A stretch of DNA of 6,316 nucleotides, taken from positions 1-6,316 of the forward strand of contig UQXM01000108.1 of assembly GCA_900545035.1 (NCBI GenBank), written 5' to 3'. The position numbers were made by a program, and so were the translations under genes. The notes below the pieces were generated by a model, which was not told where the DNA came from, did no database searches, and saw only the letters and a program-made list of their open reading frames with translations. Within the stretch, counting starts at the first letter, position 1; the number at the start of each line of letters is the position of its first letter. Below, piece after piece: positions 1 to 5,997 of the stretch. This DNA is from an uncultured Fusobacterium sp. GTDB lineage: Bacteria > Fusobacteriota > Fusobacteriia > Fusobacteriales > Fusobacteriaceae.

Positions 1-123
1 ATAGGGCTGAATATTAGTAATACAGAGCCTAAGGAGATTGCACTTGGAATAATGGCAGAAATTATAGCAGTAAAAAATAATAAGAAGCCTGAGCATATGA
101 AAAATATAAATAAAATTCTCTAA
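1..123 (+). CDS. XdhC/CoxI-family molybdenum hydroxylase maturation protein, C-terminal end only
   Basis: An open frame enters from the left edge and gives 40 residues before a TAA stop at 121-123. The visible peptide contains IGLNIS, then a TEPKEIAL stretch and IMAEIIAVKN. This is the pattern I know from the end of the Rossmann domain in XdhC/CoxI proteins, where a GLDIG-type loop is followed by TPEEIA and an AEIIAVRN helix. Family members bind or handle the molybdenum cofactor and help insert sulfur before it is loaded into xanthine-dehydrogenase-type enzymes. Those roles are family knowledge; only the tail is visible here. The next gene starts 45 bp downstream with no promoter-like sequence between, so it probably heads or continues the same operon. 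The start and the N-terminal domain lie outside the window. A YqeB-type accessory protein of selenium-dependent hydroxylase systems is the main alternative. Confidence 0.7.
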   Translation: MGLNISNTEPKEIALGIMAEIIAVKNNKKPEHMKNINKIL

Positions 124-168
124 GAAAAAATATCAGCAATTAAAAAAAGAAAAGAGGAAAAAGGAAAA

Positions 169-600
169 ATGGCAAAAGTAATGGCTGTATGTATCAGCGA
201 AAAAAAAGGAACAGCAAAAATAAATATACATGAATGTGAAGTGATAGAGGGATTTGGACTGAAAAATGATGCACACGGAGGAAAGTGGCACAGACAGGTA
301 AGTCTTTTATCTTATGAAAAGATAGAAGATTTTAAGAGAAGAGGGGAAGATGTGATAGACGGTTCTTTCGGAGAAAATATAATTGTATCCGGGATAGACC
401 TTAGAACTCTTCCTGTAGGAACAATTATTAAAATAAACGAAGTTGTTTTAAAAGTTACGCAGATAGGAAAAGAATGTCATTCTCATTGTGAAATATTTCA
501 CAGAGTGGGGGAATGTATTATGCCAAAGGAGGGAATATTTGCAGAGGTTGTTCACGGAGGAATAATTAAAGAGGGCGACAGTGTGGAGGTAATCCAATGA
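169..600 (+). CDS. MOSC domain-containing protein
   Basis: A 143-residue protein that is essentially a single MOSC domain, the fold also found at the C terminus of molybdenum cofactor sulfurases. Visible landmarks are GLKNDAHGG followed by WHRQVSLL (residues about 30-47), FGEN at 67-70, and a QIGKECHSHC segment at 98-107 holding C103 and C107. C116 precedes an MPKEGIFA stretch, and HGG near 129-131 leads to a closing GD. The conserved cysteine of MOSC domains is thought to carry or transfer sulfur; C103 or C107 is the likely equivalent. The start is backed by a purine-rich AGAGGAAAAAGG just upstream of ATG 169. It follows the XdhC-type gene and overlaps the MoeA-like gene by 4 bp (ATGA), so translation is probably coupled. 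In related clostridial clusters a MOSC domain is often fused to MogA; here the two are separate genes. The precise reaction is unknown. Confidence 0.9.
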   Translation: MAKVMAVCISEKKGTAKINIHECEVIEGFGLKNDAHGGKWHRQVSLLSYEKIEDFKRRGEDVIDGSFGENIIVSGIDLRTLPVGTIIKINEVVLKVTQIGKECHSHCEIFHRVGECIMPKEGIFAEVVHGGIIKEGDSVEVIQ

Positions 601-1616
601 AAGTAATAAATACAAAAGATGCTGTTGGAATGGTGCTTTGCCACGATATAACAAAAATTGTACCGGGAGAGTTTAAAGGTGCTGCTTTTAAAAAAGGACA
701 TATTGTGAGAGAGGAAGATATTCCCGAACTTTTGAAACTGGGAAAAGACCACCTTTATGTATGGGAGAAAAAAGAGGGAATTTTACATGAGAATGAAGCA
801 GCAGAGAGAATTAAAAATCATATTGCAGGAGACGGACTTGTTTTTGGAGAGGTAAAAGAGGGAAAAATTGATTTTTTTGCTGAAAATGACGGAATAGTTT
901 CAATAGACACAACAGAGCTTTTGAAAGCAAACTCTGTGGGAGAGATTATAGTTGCCACAATCCACAACAATACACCTGTAAAAGCAGGAGAAAAAATTGC
1001 GGGAACAAGAATAATTCCGCTTGTGATAGATGAAGAAAAAATAAAAAAACTTGAAGAGGTATGCAAAAAAAATATAATCTCAGTGAAAAAAATAAATCCT
1101 AAAAAAACAGCAGTGATTACAACAGGAAATGAAGTTTTTTACGGAAGAATACAGGATAAATTCGGTTCTGTTATAAAATCAAAAGTCGGAGAATATGGAT
1201 GTGAAGTGATTTCACAGGTATTTTCTCCTGATGACAAAGAGATAATAAAAGAAAACATAAAAAAAGCTCTTGAAAGCGAAGCGGAACTTATTATCTGTAC
1301 AGGGGGAATGTCTGTTGATCCTGATGATATGACACCTGCTTCCATAAAAGAAGCGGGAGGGGAACTTGCAGCTTACGGTTCACCTGTTCTTCCGGGAGCT
1401 ATGCTTCTTGTTGCATATAAAGACGGAAAAACAATTTTGGGACTTCCGGGATGTGTAATGTATGCACGAAGAACTGTTTTTGATTTGGTCCTTCCAAGAA
1501 TTTTGGCTGATGAAAAACTGACTTTTGAAGATATAGCAGCATACGGACACGGAGGACTTTGTCTTGACTGTGAAGTCTGCCATTTTCCACACTGCTCATT
1601 CGGAAAAGGAGTATAA
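597..1616 (+). CDS. MoeA-like molybdopterin-binding protein with C-terminal cysteine cluster
   Basis: A 339-residue cytoplasmic protein. Residues 1-60 resemble the start of MoeA-like proteins (AVGMVLCHDITKIVPGEFKG, then a glycine-rich loop and a DIPELLKLGK helix). Residues about 169-305 form a MoCF_biosynth (molybdopterin-binding) domain with TTGNEV at 175-180, TGGMSVDPDD at 235-244 and GLPGCVMY at 282-289. It is not a canonical MoeA: the usual YDSN after the TGNE motif is replaced by SVIKSK, and LPGNP becomes LPGCV. The last 20 residues hold C322, C325, C328 and C333, spaced CX2CX2CX4C, ending in FGKG, a plausible metal or iron-sulfur site. The start ATG overlaps the MOSC stop and has GGAGGT 6 nt upstream. 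By family, it binds molybdopterin and probably helps metal insertion or transfer to a molybdenum hydroxylase. The exact step is unproven. Confidence 0.88.
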   Translation: MKVINTKDAVGMVLCHDITKIVPGEFKGAAFKKGHIVREEDIPELLKLGKDHLYVWEKKEGILHENEAAERIKNHIAGDGLVFGEVKEGKIDFFAENDGIVSIDTTELLKANSVGEIIVATIHNNTPVKAGEKIAGTRIIPLVIDEEKIKKLEEVCKKNIISVKKINPKKTAVITTGNEVFYGRIQDKFGSVIKSKVGEYGCEVISQVFSPDDKEIIKENIKKALESEAELIICTGGMSVDPDDMTPASIKEAGGELAAYGSPVLPGAMLLVAYKDGKTILGLPGCVMYARRTVFDLVLPRILADEKLTFEDIAAYGHGGLCLDCEVCHFPHCSFGKGV

Positions 1617-1618
1617 AA

Positions 1619-2089
1619 ATGGATTTTACACATTTTAATAAAGACGGAAAAGCTCATATGGTCGATGTGAGTGATAAAGAAAAAACAAAAAGAACAGCCA
1701 CAGCTTTTGGGAAAATAAAAGTTTCCAAAGAGATAATTTCAAAACTTTTGAACAGGGAAGTGGAAAAAGGAGATGCCCTGGGTGTTGCAAGAGTTGCAGG
1801 AATAATGGGAATGAAAAAAACAGCCGAGCTTATTCCAATGTGCCACCCTATTTTTATGTCAGGATGTGACATAGAGTTTAAAATTATGGAAGAGGAATGT
1901 GAAATTCAGATTTTTGCCACAGGAAAAACTGTGGGAGAAACAGGAATAGAAATGGAAGCTCTTACAGGAGTAAATATTGCAGCTCTTACAATTTATGATA
2001 TGTGCAAGAGCATTGATAAGAGAATGGTAATTTCCGATATTCACCTGCTGACAAAAACAGGCGGGAAAAGCGGAGATTTTGAATATTAA
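1619..2089 (+). CDS. moaC: Cyclic pyranopterin monophosphate synthase MoaC
   Basis: MoaC acts in the first step of molybdenum cofactor synthesis: together with the radical-SAM enzyme MoaA it converts GTP to cyclic pyranopterin monophosphate (precursor Z). The 156-residue length is typical and the family signatures run throughout: THF...MVDVSDK near the N terminus, KGDALGVARVAGIM at 50-63, IPMCHP at 72-77, TGIEMEALTGV at 108-118, IYDMCK at 125-130 and GGKSGDF at the end. K50, H76, D127 and K130 align with the E. coli catalytic residues K51, H77, D128 and K131. The loop before TGIEMEAL reads GET where most relatives I recall have GKT, a mild oddity. The start has AAGGAG 7 nt upstream and lies 2 bp past the previous stop. 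The moaA partner is not in the window. Confidence 0.97.
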   Translation: MDFTHFNKDGKAHMVDVSDKEKTKRTATAFGKIKVSKEIISKLLNREVEKGDALGVARVAGIMGMKKTAELIPMCHPIFMSGCDIEFKIMEEECEIQIFATGKTVGETGIEMEALTGVNIAALTIYDMCKSIDKRMVISDIHLLTKTGGKSGDFEY

Positions 2090-2109
2090 TTTGCAGATGA
2101 GGGAGAAAA

Positions 2110-2844
2110 ATGAAAAAATTTTTGATTTTTATTTTGGGGATATTAATATCTTTTTCTGTGTTTTCAAAAGAGATAATGGTCAGTGCAGCTGCGAGCCTTA
2201 AAAACTGTCTGGAGGAAATTATTCCCGAATACGAAAAAACAAGTTCCGATAAAATTATTCTGAATCTTGGAGGTTCGGGAACACTTAGAACACAGGTAGA
2301 AAAAGGGGCGGAAGTGGATATATTTATTTCTGCCAATCAAGCAAATGCAGAAAGACTTGTTAAAAATGGCATTGCAAAAAAAGAAAATGTTTATGATTTT
2401 TTGTCAAATGTATTGATACTTGTAAAGAGTCCTTACAGTAAAAGTAAAATTTCATCAGTTGAGGAACTTAAAAACAGTGATGTTTATATAGCTGTAGGAA
2501 ATCCCGAAACAGCTCCTGTGGGAGTATACACTCTTCAGGCTCTTAAAAATCTGGGAATTTTTGATACTCTTAATCAGGATAAAATAGTTTATGCAAAAGA
2601 TGTTACAGCCACAGCACAGTATGTGGATATGGGAGAAACAGATTTTGGAATAATTTATGATTCTGATAAAAACAGAATGAAAAATCCCATAGTTGTGGCA
2701 GATTTTCCTGAAAATTCTCATGATAAAATAATATATTCTCTTGTTCTTTTGAATAACAATAAAGAAACAGAAAAGTTTTTTGAATTTTTGAAAAAAGACA
2801 GTACAAAAGAGATATTTAAAAAGCATGGATTTACAGTGATGTAA
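2110..2844 (+). CDS. modA: Molybdate ABC transporter substrate-binding protein ModA
   Basis: Extracytoplasmic molybdate (or tungstate) binding protein, 244 residues, feeding the ModB channel. Residues 1-19 are a Sec signal peptide (KK, then a hydrophobic run, cleavage probably after FSVFS). There is no lipobox cysteine, so it looks soluble rather than a lipoprotein; that would fit a didermal cell with a periplasm. The ModA ligand loops are present: AAASL (S29), GGSGTL (S56), NPETAPVG (V137), DVTATA (V165) and GIIYDSD (Y183), lining up with E. coli ModA S12, S39, A125, V152 and Y170 by my own alignment. The C terminus matches closely (FPENSH, EIFKKHGFTV). A purine-rich GAGGGAG sits 4 nt before the ATG. 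It is 20 bp after moaC and 1 bp before modB. Oxyanion specificity cannot be read from sequence. Confidence 0.96.
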   Translation: MKKFLIFILGILISFSVFSKEIMVSAAASLKNCLEEIIPEYEKTSSDKIILNLGGSGTLRTQVEKGAEVDIFISANQANAERLVKNGIAKKENVYDFLSNVLILVKSPYSKSKISSVEELKNSDVYIAVGNPETAPVGVYTLQALKNLGIFDTLNQDKIVYAKDVTATAQYVDMGETDFGIIYDSDKNRMKNPIVVADFPENSHDKIIYSLVLLNNNKETEKFFEFLKKDSTKEIFKKHGFTVM

Positions 2845-2845
2845 T

Positions 2846-3511
2846 ATGTTTGCTGTAATAAAGAACTCTCTTGCTGCAGCTTTTTTTGGAATAACCATAA
2901 CCACAATATTATCTCTGTTGATTATTTTTATCAGCGGATATCTGCCCAAAAAAATAAGAACGGCTGTGGAAATTTTTGTAACTCTTCCTCTTTTTATTCC
3001 GCCGTCTGTGAGCGGATATTTTATACTTACAATTTTTGGTATACATGGATTTATAGGAAAATTTTTTTATGAAGTTTTTGGAATAAGGTTTACTTTCACT
3101 TTGTACGGAGCAGTTCTGGCAGGGGTGATTGTGGCTCTTCCCATAGTTTATCAAAGTATGAAACTTTCAATCTCTTCAATAGAGAGAGAATTTATTGAAG
3201 AGGCTCTGCTTCTTGGAGCTGACAGATTTCATCTTTTTAAAGATGTAATATTTCCAATGGCAAAAAATGGGATTTTTGCAGGAATAGTTTTGGGAACAGG
3301 AAGAATTTTGGGAGAGTTTGGAGCAACGCTTATGGTTGCCGGAAATATTCCCAATAAGACGCAGACACTTCCTATTGCAATATATTCTGCTGTAGAAAAC
3401 GGAGAAGACGAAAAAGCAATCTGTCTTATTCTTATTGTATTATGGATAAGTATAATGATTATGATTTTGTATAATATTTTAAAAAAAAGGAGCGGAAACC
3501 ATGATATATAA
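2846..3511 (+). CDS. modB: Molybdate ABC transporter permease ModB
   Basis: Inner-membrane channel subunit of the molybdate importer, 221 residues, a normal length for ModB, with about five hydrophobic membrane segments. The binding-protein-dependent transport EAA loop that docks the ATPase is intact at about 118-137 (EEALLLGAD...DVIFP). It is followed by the ModB hallmark GRILGEFGATLMVAGNIP (152-169) and TQTLPIAIY. The start ATG lies 1 bp after the modA stop and has no convincing Shine-Dalgarno sequence, so it is probably translated by coupling to modA. Its last 11 bp overlap mogA. No modC ATPase follows, although the docking loop implies one; it may be encoded elsewhere, or the permease may borrow another ATPase. 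There is no fused ATPase domain. Confidence 0.96.
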   Translation: MFAVIKNSLAAAFFGITITTILSLLIIFISGYLPKKIRTAVEIFVTLPLFIPPSVSGYFILTIFGIHGFIGKFFYEVFGIRFTFTLYGAVLAGVIVALPIVYQSMKLSISSIEREFIEEALLLGADRFHLFKDVIFPMAKNGIFAGIVLGTGRILGEFGATLMVAGNIPNKTQTLPIAIYSAVENGEDEKAICLILIVLWISIMIMILYNILKKRSGNHDI

Positions 3512-3998
3512 AACTGCAGTGATAACTGTAAGCGATAAGGGATTTGCAGGGAAGAGAGAGGACATAACAGGGGTAGAACTGAAAAAAATGATTAATGCCC
3601 ACGAAAATTATGAAATTGTTATGACAGAAATAATTCCTGATGAGCGTTTTGTTATTGCTGAAAAACTTAGAGAGATTACAGACAACGGAAAAGCAGATTT
3701 GATAATTACAAACGGAGGAACAGGATTTTCTGTAAGAGATGTAACTCCCGAAGCCACTCTTGATGTAATTGAAAGAGAGGCAAGAGGAATTGCCGAATAT
3801 ATGAGAATGCAGTCAATGAATATCACAAAAAGAGCGATGCTGAGCCGTGGAATTTGTGGAATAAGAAAGCAGACAATAATATTAAATCTGCCGGGAAGTC
3901 CCAAAGGTGCATGTGAAAATTTGGGATTTGTGATAGATACCCTTATTCATGCTCTTGATATTTTAAAAGGAAATACTTTTGAATGTGCAAGAAAATAA
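3501..3998 (+). CDS. mogA: MogA/MoaB-family molybdopterin adenylyltransferase
   Basis: A 165-residue single-domain MoCF_biosynth protein. Family members with MogA activity adenylylate molybdopterin with ATP before molybdenum insertion. Signatures seen: TVSDKG near the N terminus with G..RED.TG after it, IIPDE at 44-48, TNGGTGFSVRDVTPEAT at 70-86, AMLSRG.CGIR at 112-122 and LNLPGSPKGA at 129-138. D47 and D80 correspond to the aspartates known to matter in E. coli MogA (D49, D82). The ATG at 3501 is supported by AAGGAG 8 nt upstream, inside the end of modB, with an 11-bp gene overlap. It is the last gene of the operon, with a terminator about 50 bp downstream. MogA and MoaB are hard to separate by sequence, so the symbol is a best guess within the family. 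Confidence 0.92.
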   Translation: MIYKTAVITVSDKGFAGKREDITGVELKKMINAHENYEIVMTEIIPDERFVIAEKLREITDNGKADLIITNGGTGFSVRDVTPEATLDVIEREARGIAEYMRMQSMNITKRAMLSRGICGIRKQTIILNLPGSPKGACENLGFVIDTLIHALDILKGNTFECARK

Positions 3999-4045
3999 AA
4001 TTTTTGAAAATTTTGGTAGGAGCATAAGAATATTTAAGCTATTAA

Positions 4046-4075
4046 AAAGAGGGGAGTTCCCCTCTTTATTTTTTT
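4046..4075 (+). terminator. Intrinsic terminator of the molybdenum cofactor operon, possibly bidirectional
   Basis: A perfect 9-bp stem (AAAGAGGGG at 4046-4054, CCCCTCTTT at 4059-4067) with an AGTT loop is followed by A and seven T residues (4069-4075). This is a textbook rho-independent terminator for the + strand, 47 bp after mogA stops. Read on the - strand the same hairpin ends in five U residues (three of them in the stem) and lies about 65 bp past the stop of the convergent membrane-protein gene, so it could serve both. The rest of 3999-4132 is AT-rich and holds no gene I can support. A small hairpin (TTTCA/TGAAA) at 4120-4132 abuts the - strand stop codon. Confidence 0.9.
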
Positions 4076-4132
4076 CTTAAATGAGAATATGCAAATTTGG
4101 TACTTAATTTTTTTATATCTTTCAATCTGAAA

Positions 4133-5473
4133 TTATTCATCTCTTATTTTTCTTTTTTCAATTATAGACATAATTTCTTTTCTTTTTTTCAGGAATTTCA
4201 TCTCTCTCTTTGCAGCCTGAGCATTTACAGTTCTTACAATCGGAAGCATAAATCCTGCAACAATACCAGCGGCAAAACCGTTGTTATATAAATTCATTCC
4301 CCCATGAAGCACTCCGATGCTGCTTACTACAGCCATGTGAAGCCAGCCTGCCACAAATCCCCAGAATGTTCCGAACACACCTGTTATAGGTGCAAGAGAT
4401 GAAGCAAAAAGTCCTGAAAGAACAATAGTAAAATAATCGTCGCTTACATTTGTATATCCTGCAAATAAAACTCCCAAAAGAATTGGAATTGTATTGAAGC
4501 AGGTTTTTCCGTGAGCAGAAAATCCCACAATGGTAAATACTCCTGCAAGCATAGGTCCGTTAAGAGTTTCTCCGATAACAGTGGGGAAAAGTATTGCCAC
4601 AAATCCCATAACTCCCATATTTATAAATGTAAGTCCGAAACCATATTTTTCAACGAAATCAGATTCCAGTCCATTATCCTTGCATAATTTTTTAAATCCT
4701 TTGAATGAACAATCGTTAATAAAAAATCCGTTTACAATCATTAAAATAAATATACTGCTGCATATTATTTTTAAAGCAGGGTCAAATTGTGTGGAAAGGA
4801 TTCTTCTGGAAGCTACTTCAAATCCGTAAGTTTTCAAAATACTGTTGAATACAGCTCCAAGAACTCCCGCAGTAAATCCCATATTATAAAGATTGTATCC
4901 CTCGTGGAAACCTTTCATTTTTCCTGCCAGAGGTGTAACTATAAAGCCTATTATTATTCCCAGTGTAACAGCATTAAGATATGAAAATTCATAGGTATTT
5001 GTTCTGAAAGCAATTTCACTGATAAAAGGTGCTAAGGCACTGGCAAAAGTTACGGGAACAAAAACATCTTTAAAGGAAACATCTTCATATTTACTGTACA
5101 AAATTCCTCCCACATATATGGGAAGAATATTAAGAATATTTTTTCCGAAAAAACAGAAACCGAAAGTTGTGAAAAGCAGTGCCAAAATAAGTCCGTTTAT
5201 TTTTATCTTCAGCATTCTTATTAAAAAAAGATTAAAGAAAAAAATAAGGACTGCATTTAAAAATCCTGCTCCTATTCCTCCCACAACAAGAAAATCCGTG
5301 ATAAGAGCGGCAGGAGAACTTATAATACTTATCAGTCCCTGAAAGACATTTTCTCCCAGTTTGTATACATAGCAGCTGAAAGCAAAAACAGTTATTGCAA
5401 ATAATGTAACAGCCAGTTCATATATTCTTACTTCTCTTTCTCCCTTAAAATTATCCAAAAAAATCCTCCTCAT
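4133..5473 (-). CDS. DUF1576-type polytopic membrane protein with internal duplication
   Basis: Up to 446 residues, strongly hydrophobic, with many predicted membrane segments and a basic C-terminal tail (KREMKFLKKRKE) that is probably cytoplasmic. I recognise it as a DUF1576-like family of unknown function. It is built from two homologous halves. Residues 92-122 and 304-334 share N, G, A, F-T, G-F, G-K, N, P-I and G at a constant offset of 212. FASALAP (143-149) matches FASSLAP (356-362). H.G.NLYN.GF.AG occurs at 190-203 and again at 390-403. Such pseudo-symmetry, with polar and glycine motifs inside the membrane, suggests a channel or transporter; that is inference. Coordinates give the longest reading from ATG 5473, but a TTG at 5458-5456 preceded by AGGAGG is the likelier start (441 residues). 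It converges on the molybdenum operon and is divergent from the GIY-YIG gene. No link to molybdenum is shown. Confidence 0.85.
   Translation of the reverse strand: MRRIFLDNFKGEREVRIYELAVTLFAITVFAFSCYVYKLGENVFQGLISIISSPAALITDFLVVGGIGAGFLNAVLIFFFNLFLIRMLKIKINGLILALLFTTFGFCFFGKNILNILPIYVGGILYSKYEDVSFKDVFVPVTFASALAPFISEIAFRTNTYEFSYLNAVTLGIIIGFIVTPLAGKMKGFHEGYNLYNMGFTAGVLGAVFNSILKTYGFEVASRRILSTQFDPALKIICSSIFILMIVNGFFINDCSFKGFKKLCKDNGLESDFVEKYGFGLTFINMGVMGFVAILFPTVIGETLNGPMLAGVFTIVGFSAHGKTCFNTIPILLGVLFAGYTNVSDDYFTIVLSGLFASSLAPITGVFGTFWGFVAGWLHMAVVSSIGVLHGGMNLYNNGFAAGIVAGFMLPIVRTVNAQAAKREMKFLKKRKEIMSIIEKRKIRDE
5465..5470 (-). promoter_or_regulatory. Perfect Shine-Dalgarno AGGAGG inside the nominal start of the membrane-protein gene
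   Basis: On the - strand the sequence reads ATG AGG AGG ATT TTT TTG. The AGGAGG immediately follows the in-frame ATG (5473-5471), so it cannot serve that ATG, but it sits 6 nt before an in-frame TTG (5458-5456), an ideal spacing. Nothing resembling a ribosome binding site precedes the ATG. The sequence therefore favours initiation at TTG. Confidence 0.65.
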
Positions 5474-5480
5474 TATATAA

Positions 5481-5501
5481 AAACTATGCTAAACTATAGT
5501 T
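5481..5501. repeat. Palindrome and direct repeat between divergent promoters, possible operator
   Basis: AACTATAGTT at 5492-5501 is a perfect 10-bp palindrome. The 7-mer AAACTAT occurs at 5481-5487 and again at 5491-5497, exactly 10 bp (one helical turn) apart. The block lies within the spacer and -10 region of the candidate leftward promoter and next to both candidate -35 elements, a position suited to a regulator. No regulator is identified, and the AT-rich background weakens the case. Confidence 0.3.
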
Positions 5502-5510
5502 ATATGACAA
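5483..5510 (-). promoter_or_regulatory. Candidate leftward promoter for the DUF1576-type gene
   Basis: On the - strand TTGTCA (5510-5505) is followed after 16 nt by CATAGT (5488-5483), matching 5 of 6 and 4 of 6 consensus sigma-70 positions. Transcription would begin near 5476, almost on top of the ATG at 5473 and just before AGGAGG, which agrees with a TTG start and a very short leader. A perfect TATAAT at 5477-5472 is an alternative -10 but lacks a good -35. The region is AT-rich, so chance matches are a real risk. Confidence 0.35.
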
Positions 5511-5533
5511 ATTCTCTCATTTTAAATTATAAC
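5504..5533 (+). promoter_or_regulatory. Candidate rightward promoter for the GIY-YIG gene
   Basis: ATGACA (5504-5509) and TATAAC (5528-5533) are separated by 18 nt, each matching 5 of 6 sigma-70 consensus positions. The -35 occupies the same bases as the leftward -35 (5505-5510) on the other strand, so the two promoters would compete. It would give a leader of roughly 55 nt before the ATG at 5595. Confidence 0.35.
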
Positions 5534-5594
5534 TTATATCACATAAAAAATGGTAGCAAAAAATTAAAAAAACAGCAGAAGAGGTATATAAATT

Positions 5595-5933
5595 ATGAAT
5601 GATATCAATCACAAAAAATGGTATGTGTATATGATAAGATGTGAAGACAGCTCTGTTTATACAGGAATAACCACCGATGTGGCAAGAAGATTTAAGGAAC
5701 ACATTGAGGGAAGAGGAGCAAAATATACCAGAAACAGAAAACCTGTAAAAATAGAAACTGTTTTTTTTGCCGGCAGCAGGAGTGAAGCTTCAAAGCTGGA
5801 ATATTTTATAAAAACTTTTTCCAAAAAAGAAAAGGAAAATATAATTTTTTGTGAAGAGAACAGAAAAAATTTTATACAAACAGCAGAAAATAAATTAAAG
5901 ATAAAAATAAATTGTGAGAATTTGATAAAATAA
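5595..5933 (+). CDS. GIY-YIG nuclease family protein (UPF0213/YhbQ type)
   Basis: A 112-residue protein holding one compact GIY-YIG domain at about residues 8-85. The first half-motif is YVY (10-12) in WYVYMIRCED and the second is YTG (22-24) in VYTGITTD. Then come the conserved RR (31-32), H36, GAKYTR (41-46) and a SR.EA..LEYFIK helix with E69 as the likely metal-binding glutamate. This is the UPF0213 (YhbQ/YazA-like) pattern of small stand-alone proteins, some with reported DNA nuclease activity; the cellular role is poorly defined. The C-terminal 30 residues are lysine- and asparagine-rich, somewhat longer than the core, and could help nucleic acid binding. AGAAGAGG lies 10 nt before the ATG. 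It is divergent from the membrane-protein gene and precedes the tRNA unit, with no hairpin terminator between. Nothing suggests a homing intron or mobile element. Confidence 0.92.
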   Translation: MNDINHKKWYVYMIRCEDSSVYTGITTDVARRFKEHIEGRGAKYTRNRKPVKIETVFFAGSRSEASKLEYFIKTFSKKEKENIIFCEENRKNFIQTAENKLKIKINCENLIK

Positions 5934-5965
5934 ACTATTGATATTATTAAGAAAAATAAGATGTG

Positions 5966-5996
5966 AAAAAATTTTTTGATTTTTTTAAAATTTTTT
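5966..5996 (+). promoter_or_regulatory. A/T-tract block upstream of the tRNA promoter, UP-element-like
   Basis: Immediately before the tRNA -35 lie A6T6 (5966-5977), T7 (5980-5986) and A4T6 (5987-5996), spaced at about a helical turn. Such runs bend DNA and are typical of UP elements that bind the RNA polymerase alpha subunit at stable-RNA promoters. The same region is the only candidate for ending GIY-YIG transcription, but it has no GC-rich stem. Confidence 0.45.
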
Positions 5997-5997
5997 G

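Noticed and set aside
123..168. Internal promoter or Moco riboswitch before the MOSC gene
   Set aside because: Only 45 bp, purine-rich with no -35/-10 pair and no structured element; too short for a known cofactor riboswitch.
2455..2949. 164-codon - strand open frame opposite modA
   Set aside because: Antisense of an unambiguous modA/modB coding region; the translation is rich in Ile, Phe, Cys and Lys with no recognisable domain.
3999..4045. GGTAGGAGCATAAG after mogA looked like a ribosome binding site before a lost gene
   Set aside because: No start codon at a workable distance and no open frame before the terminator; simply a transcript tail.
4120..4132. TTTCA-ATC-TGAAA hairpin beside the - strand stop codon as a terminator
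   Set aside because: Only 5 bp, AT-rich and a 3-nt loop, too weak compared with the hairpin at 4046-4067.
4097..4291. Short + strand open frame opposite the 3' end of the membrane-protein gene
   Set aside because: Low-complexity Phe/Ser-rich translation typical of the antisense of hydrophobic or AT-rich coding sequence, no ribosome binding site, overlaps a clear gene.
5595..5933. GIY-YIG gene as a homing endonuclease or mobile intron component
   Set aside because: Size and motif pattern match the stand-alone UPF0213 family, and no intron, DNA-binding extension or disrupted host gene is visible.
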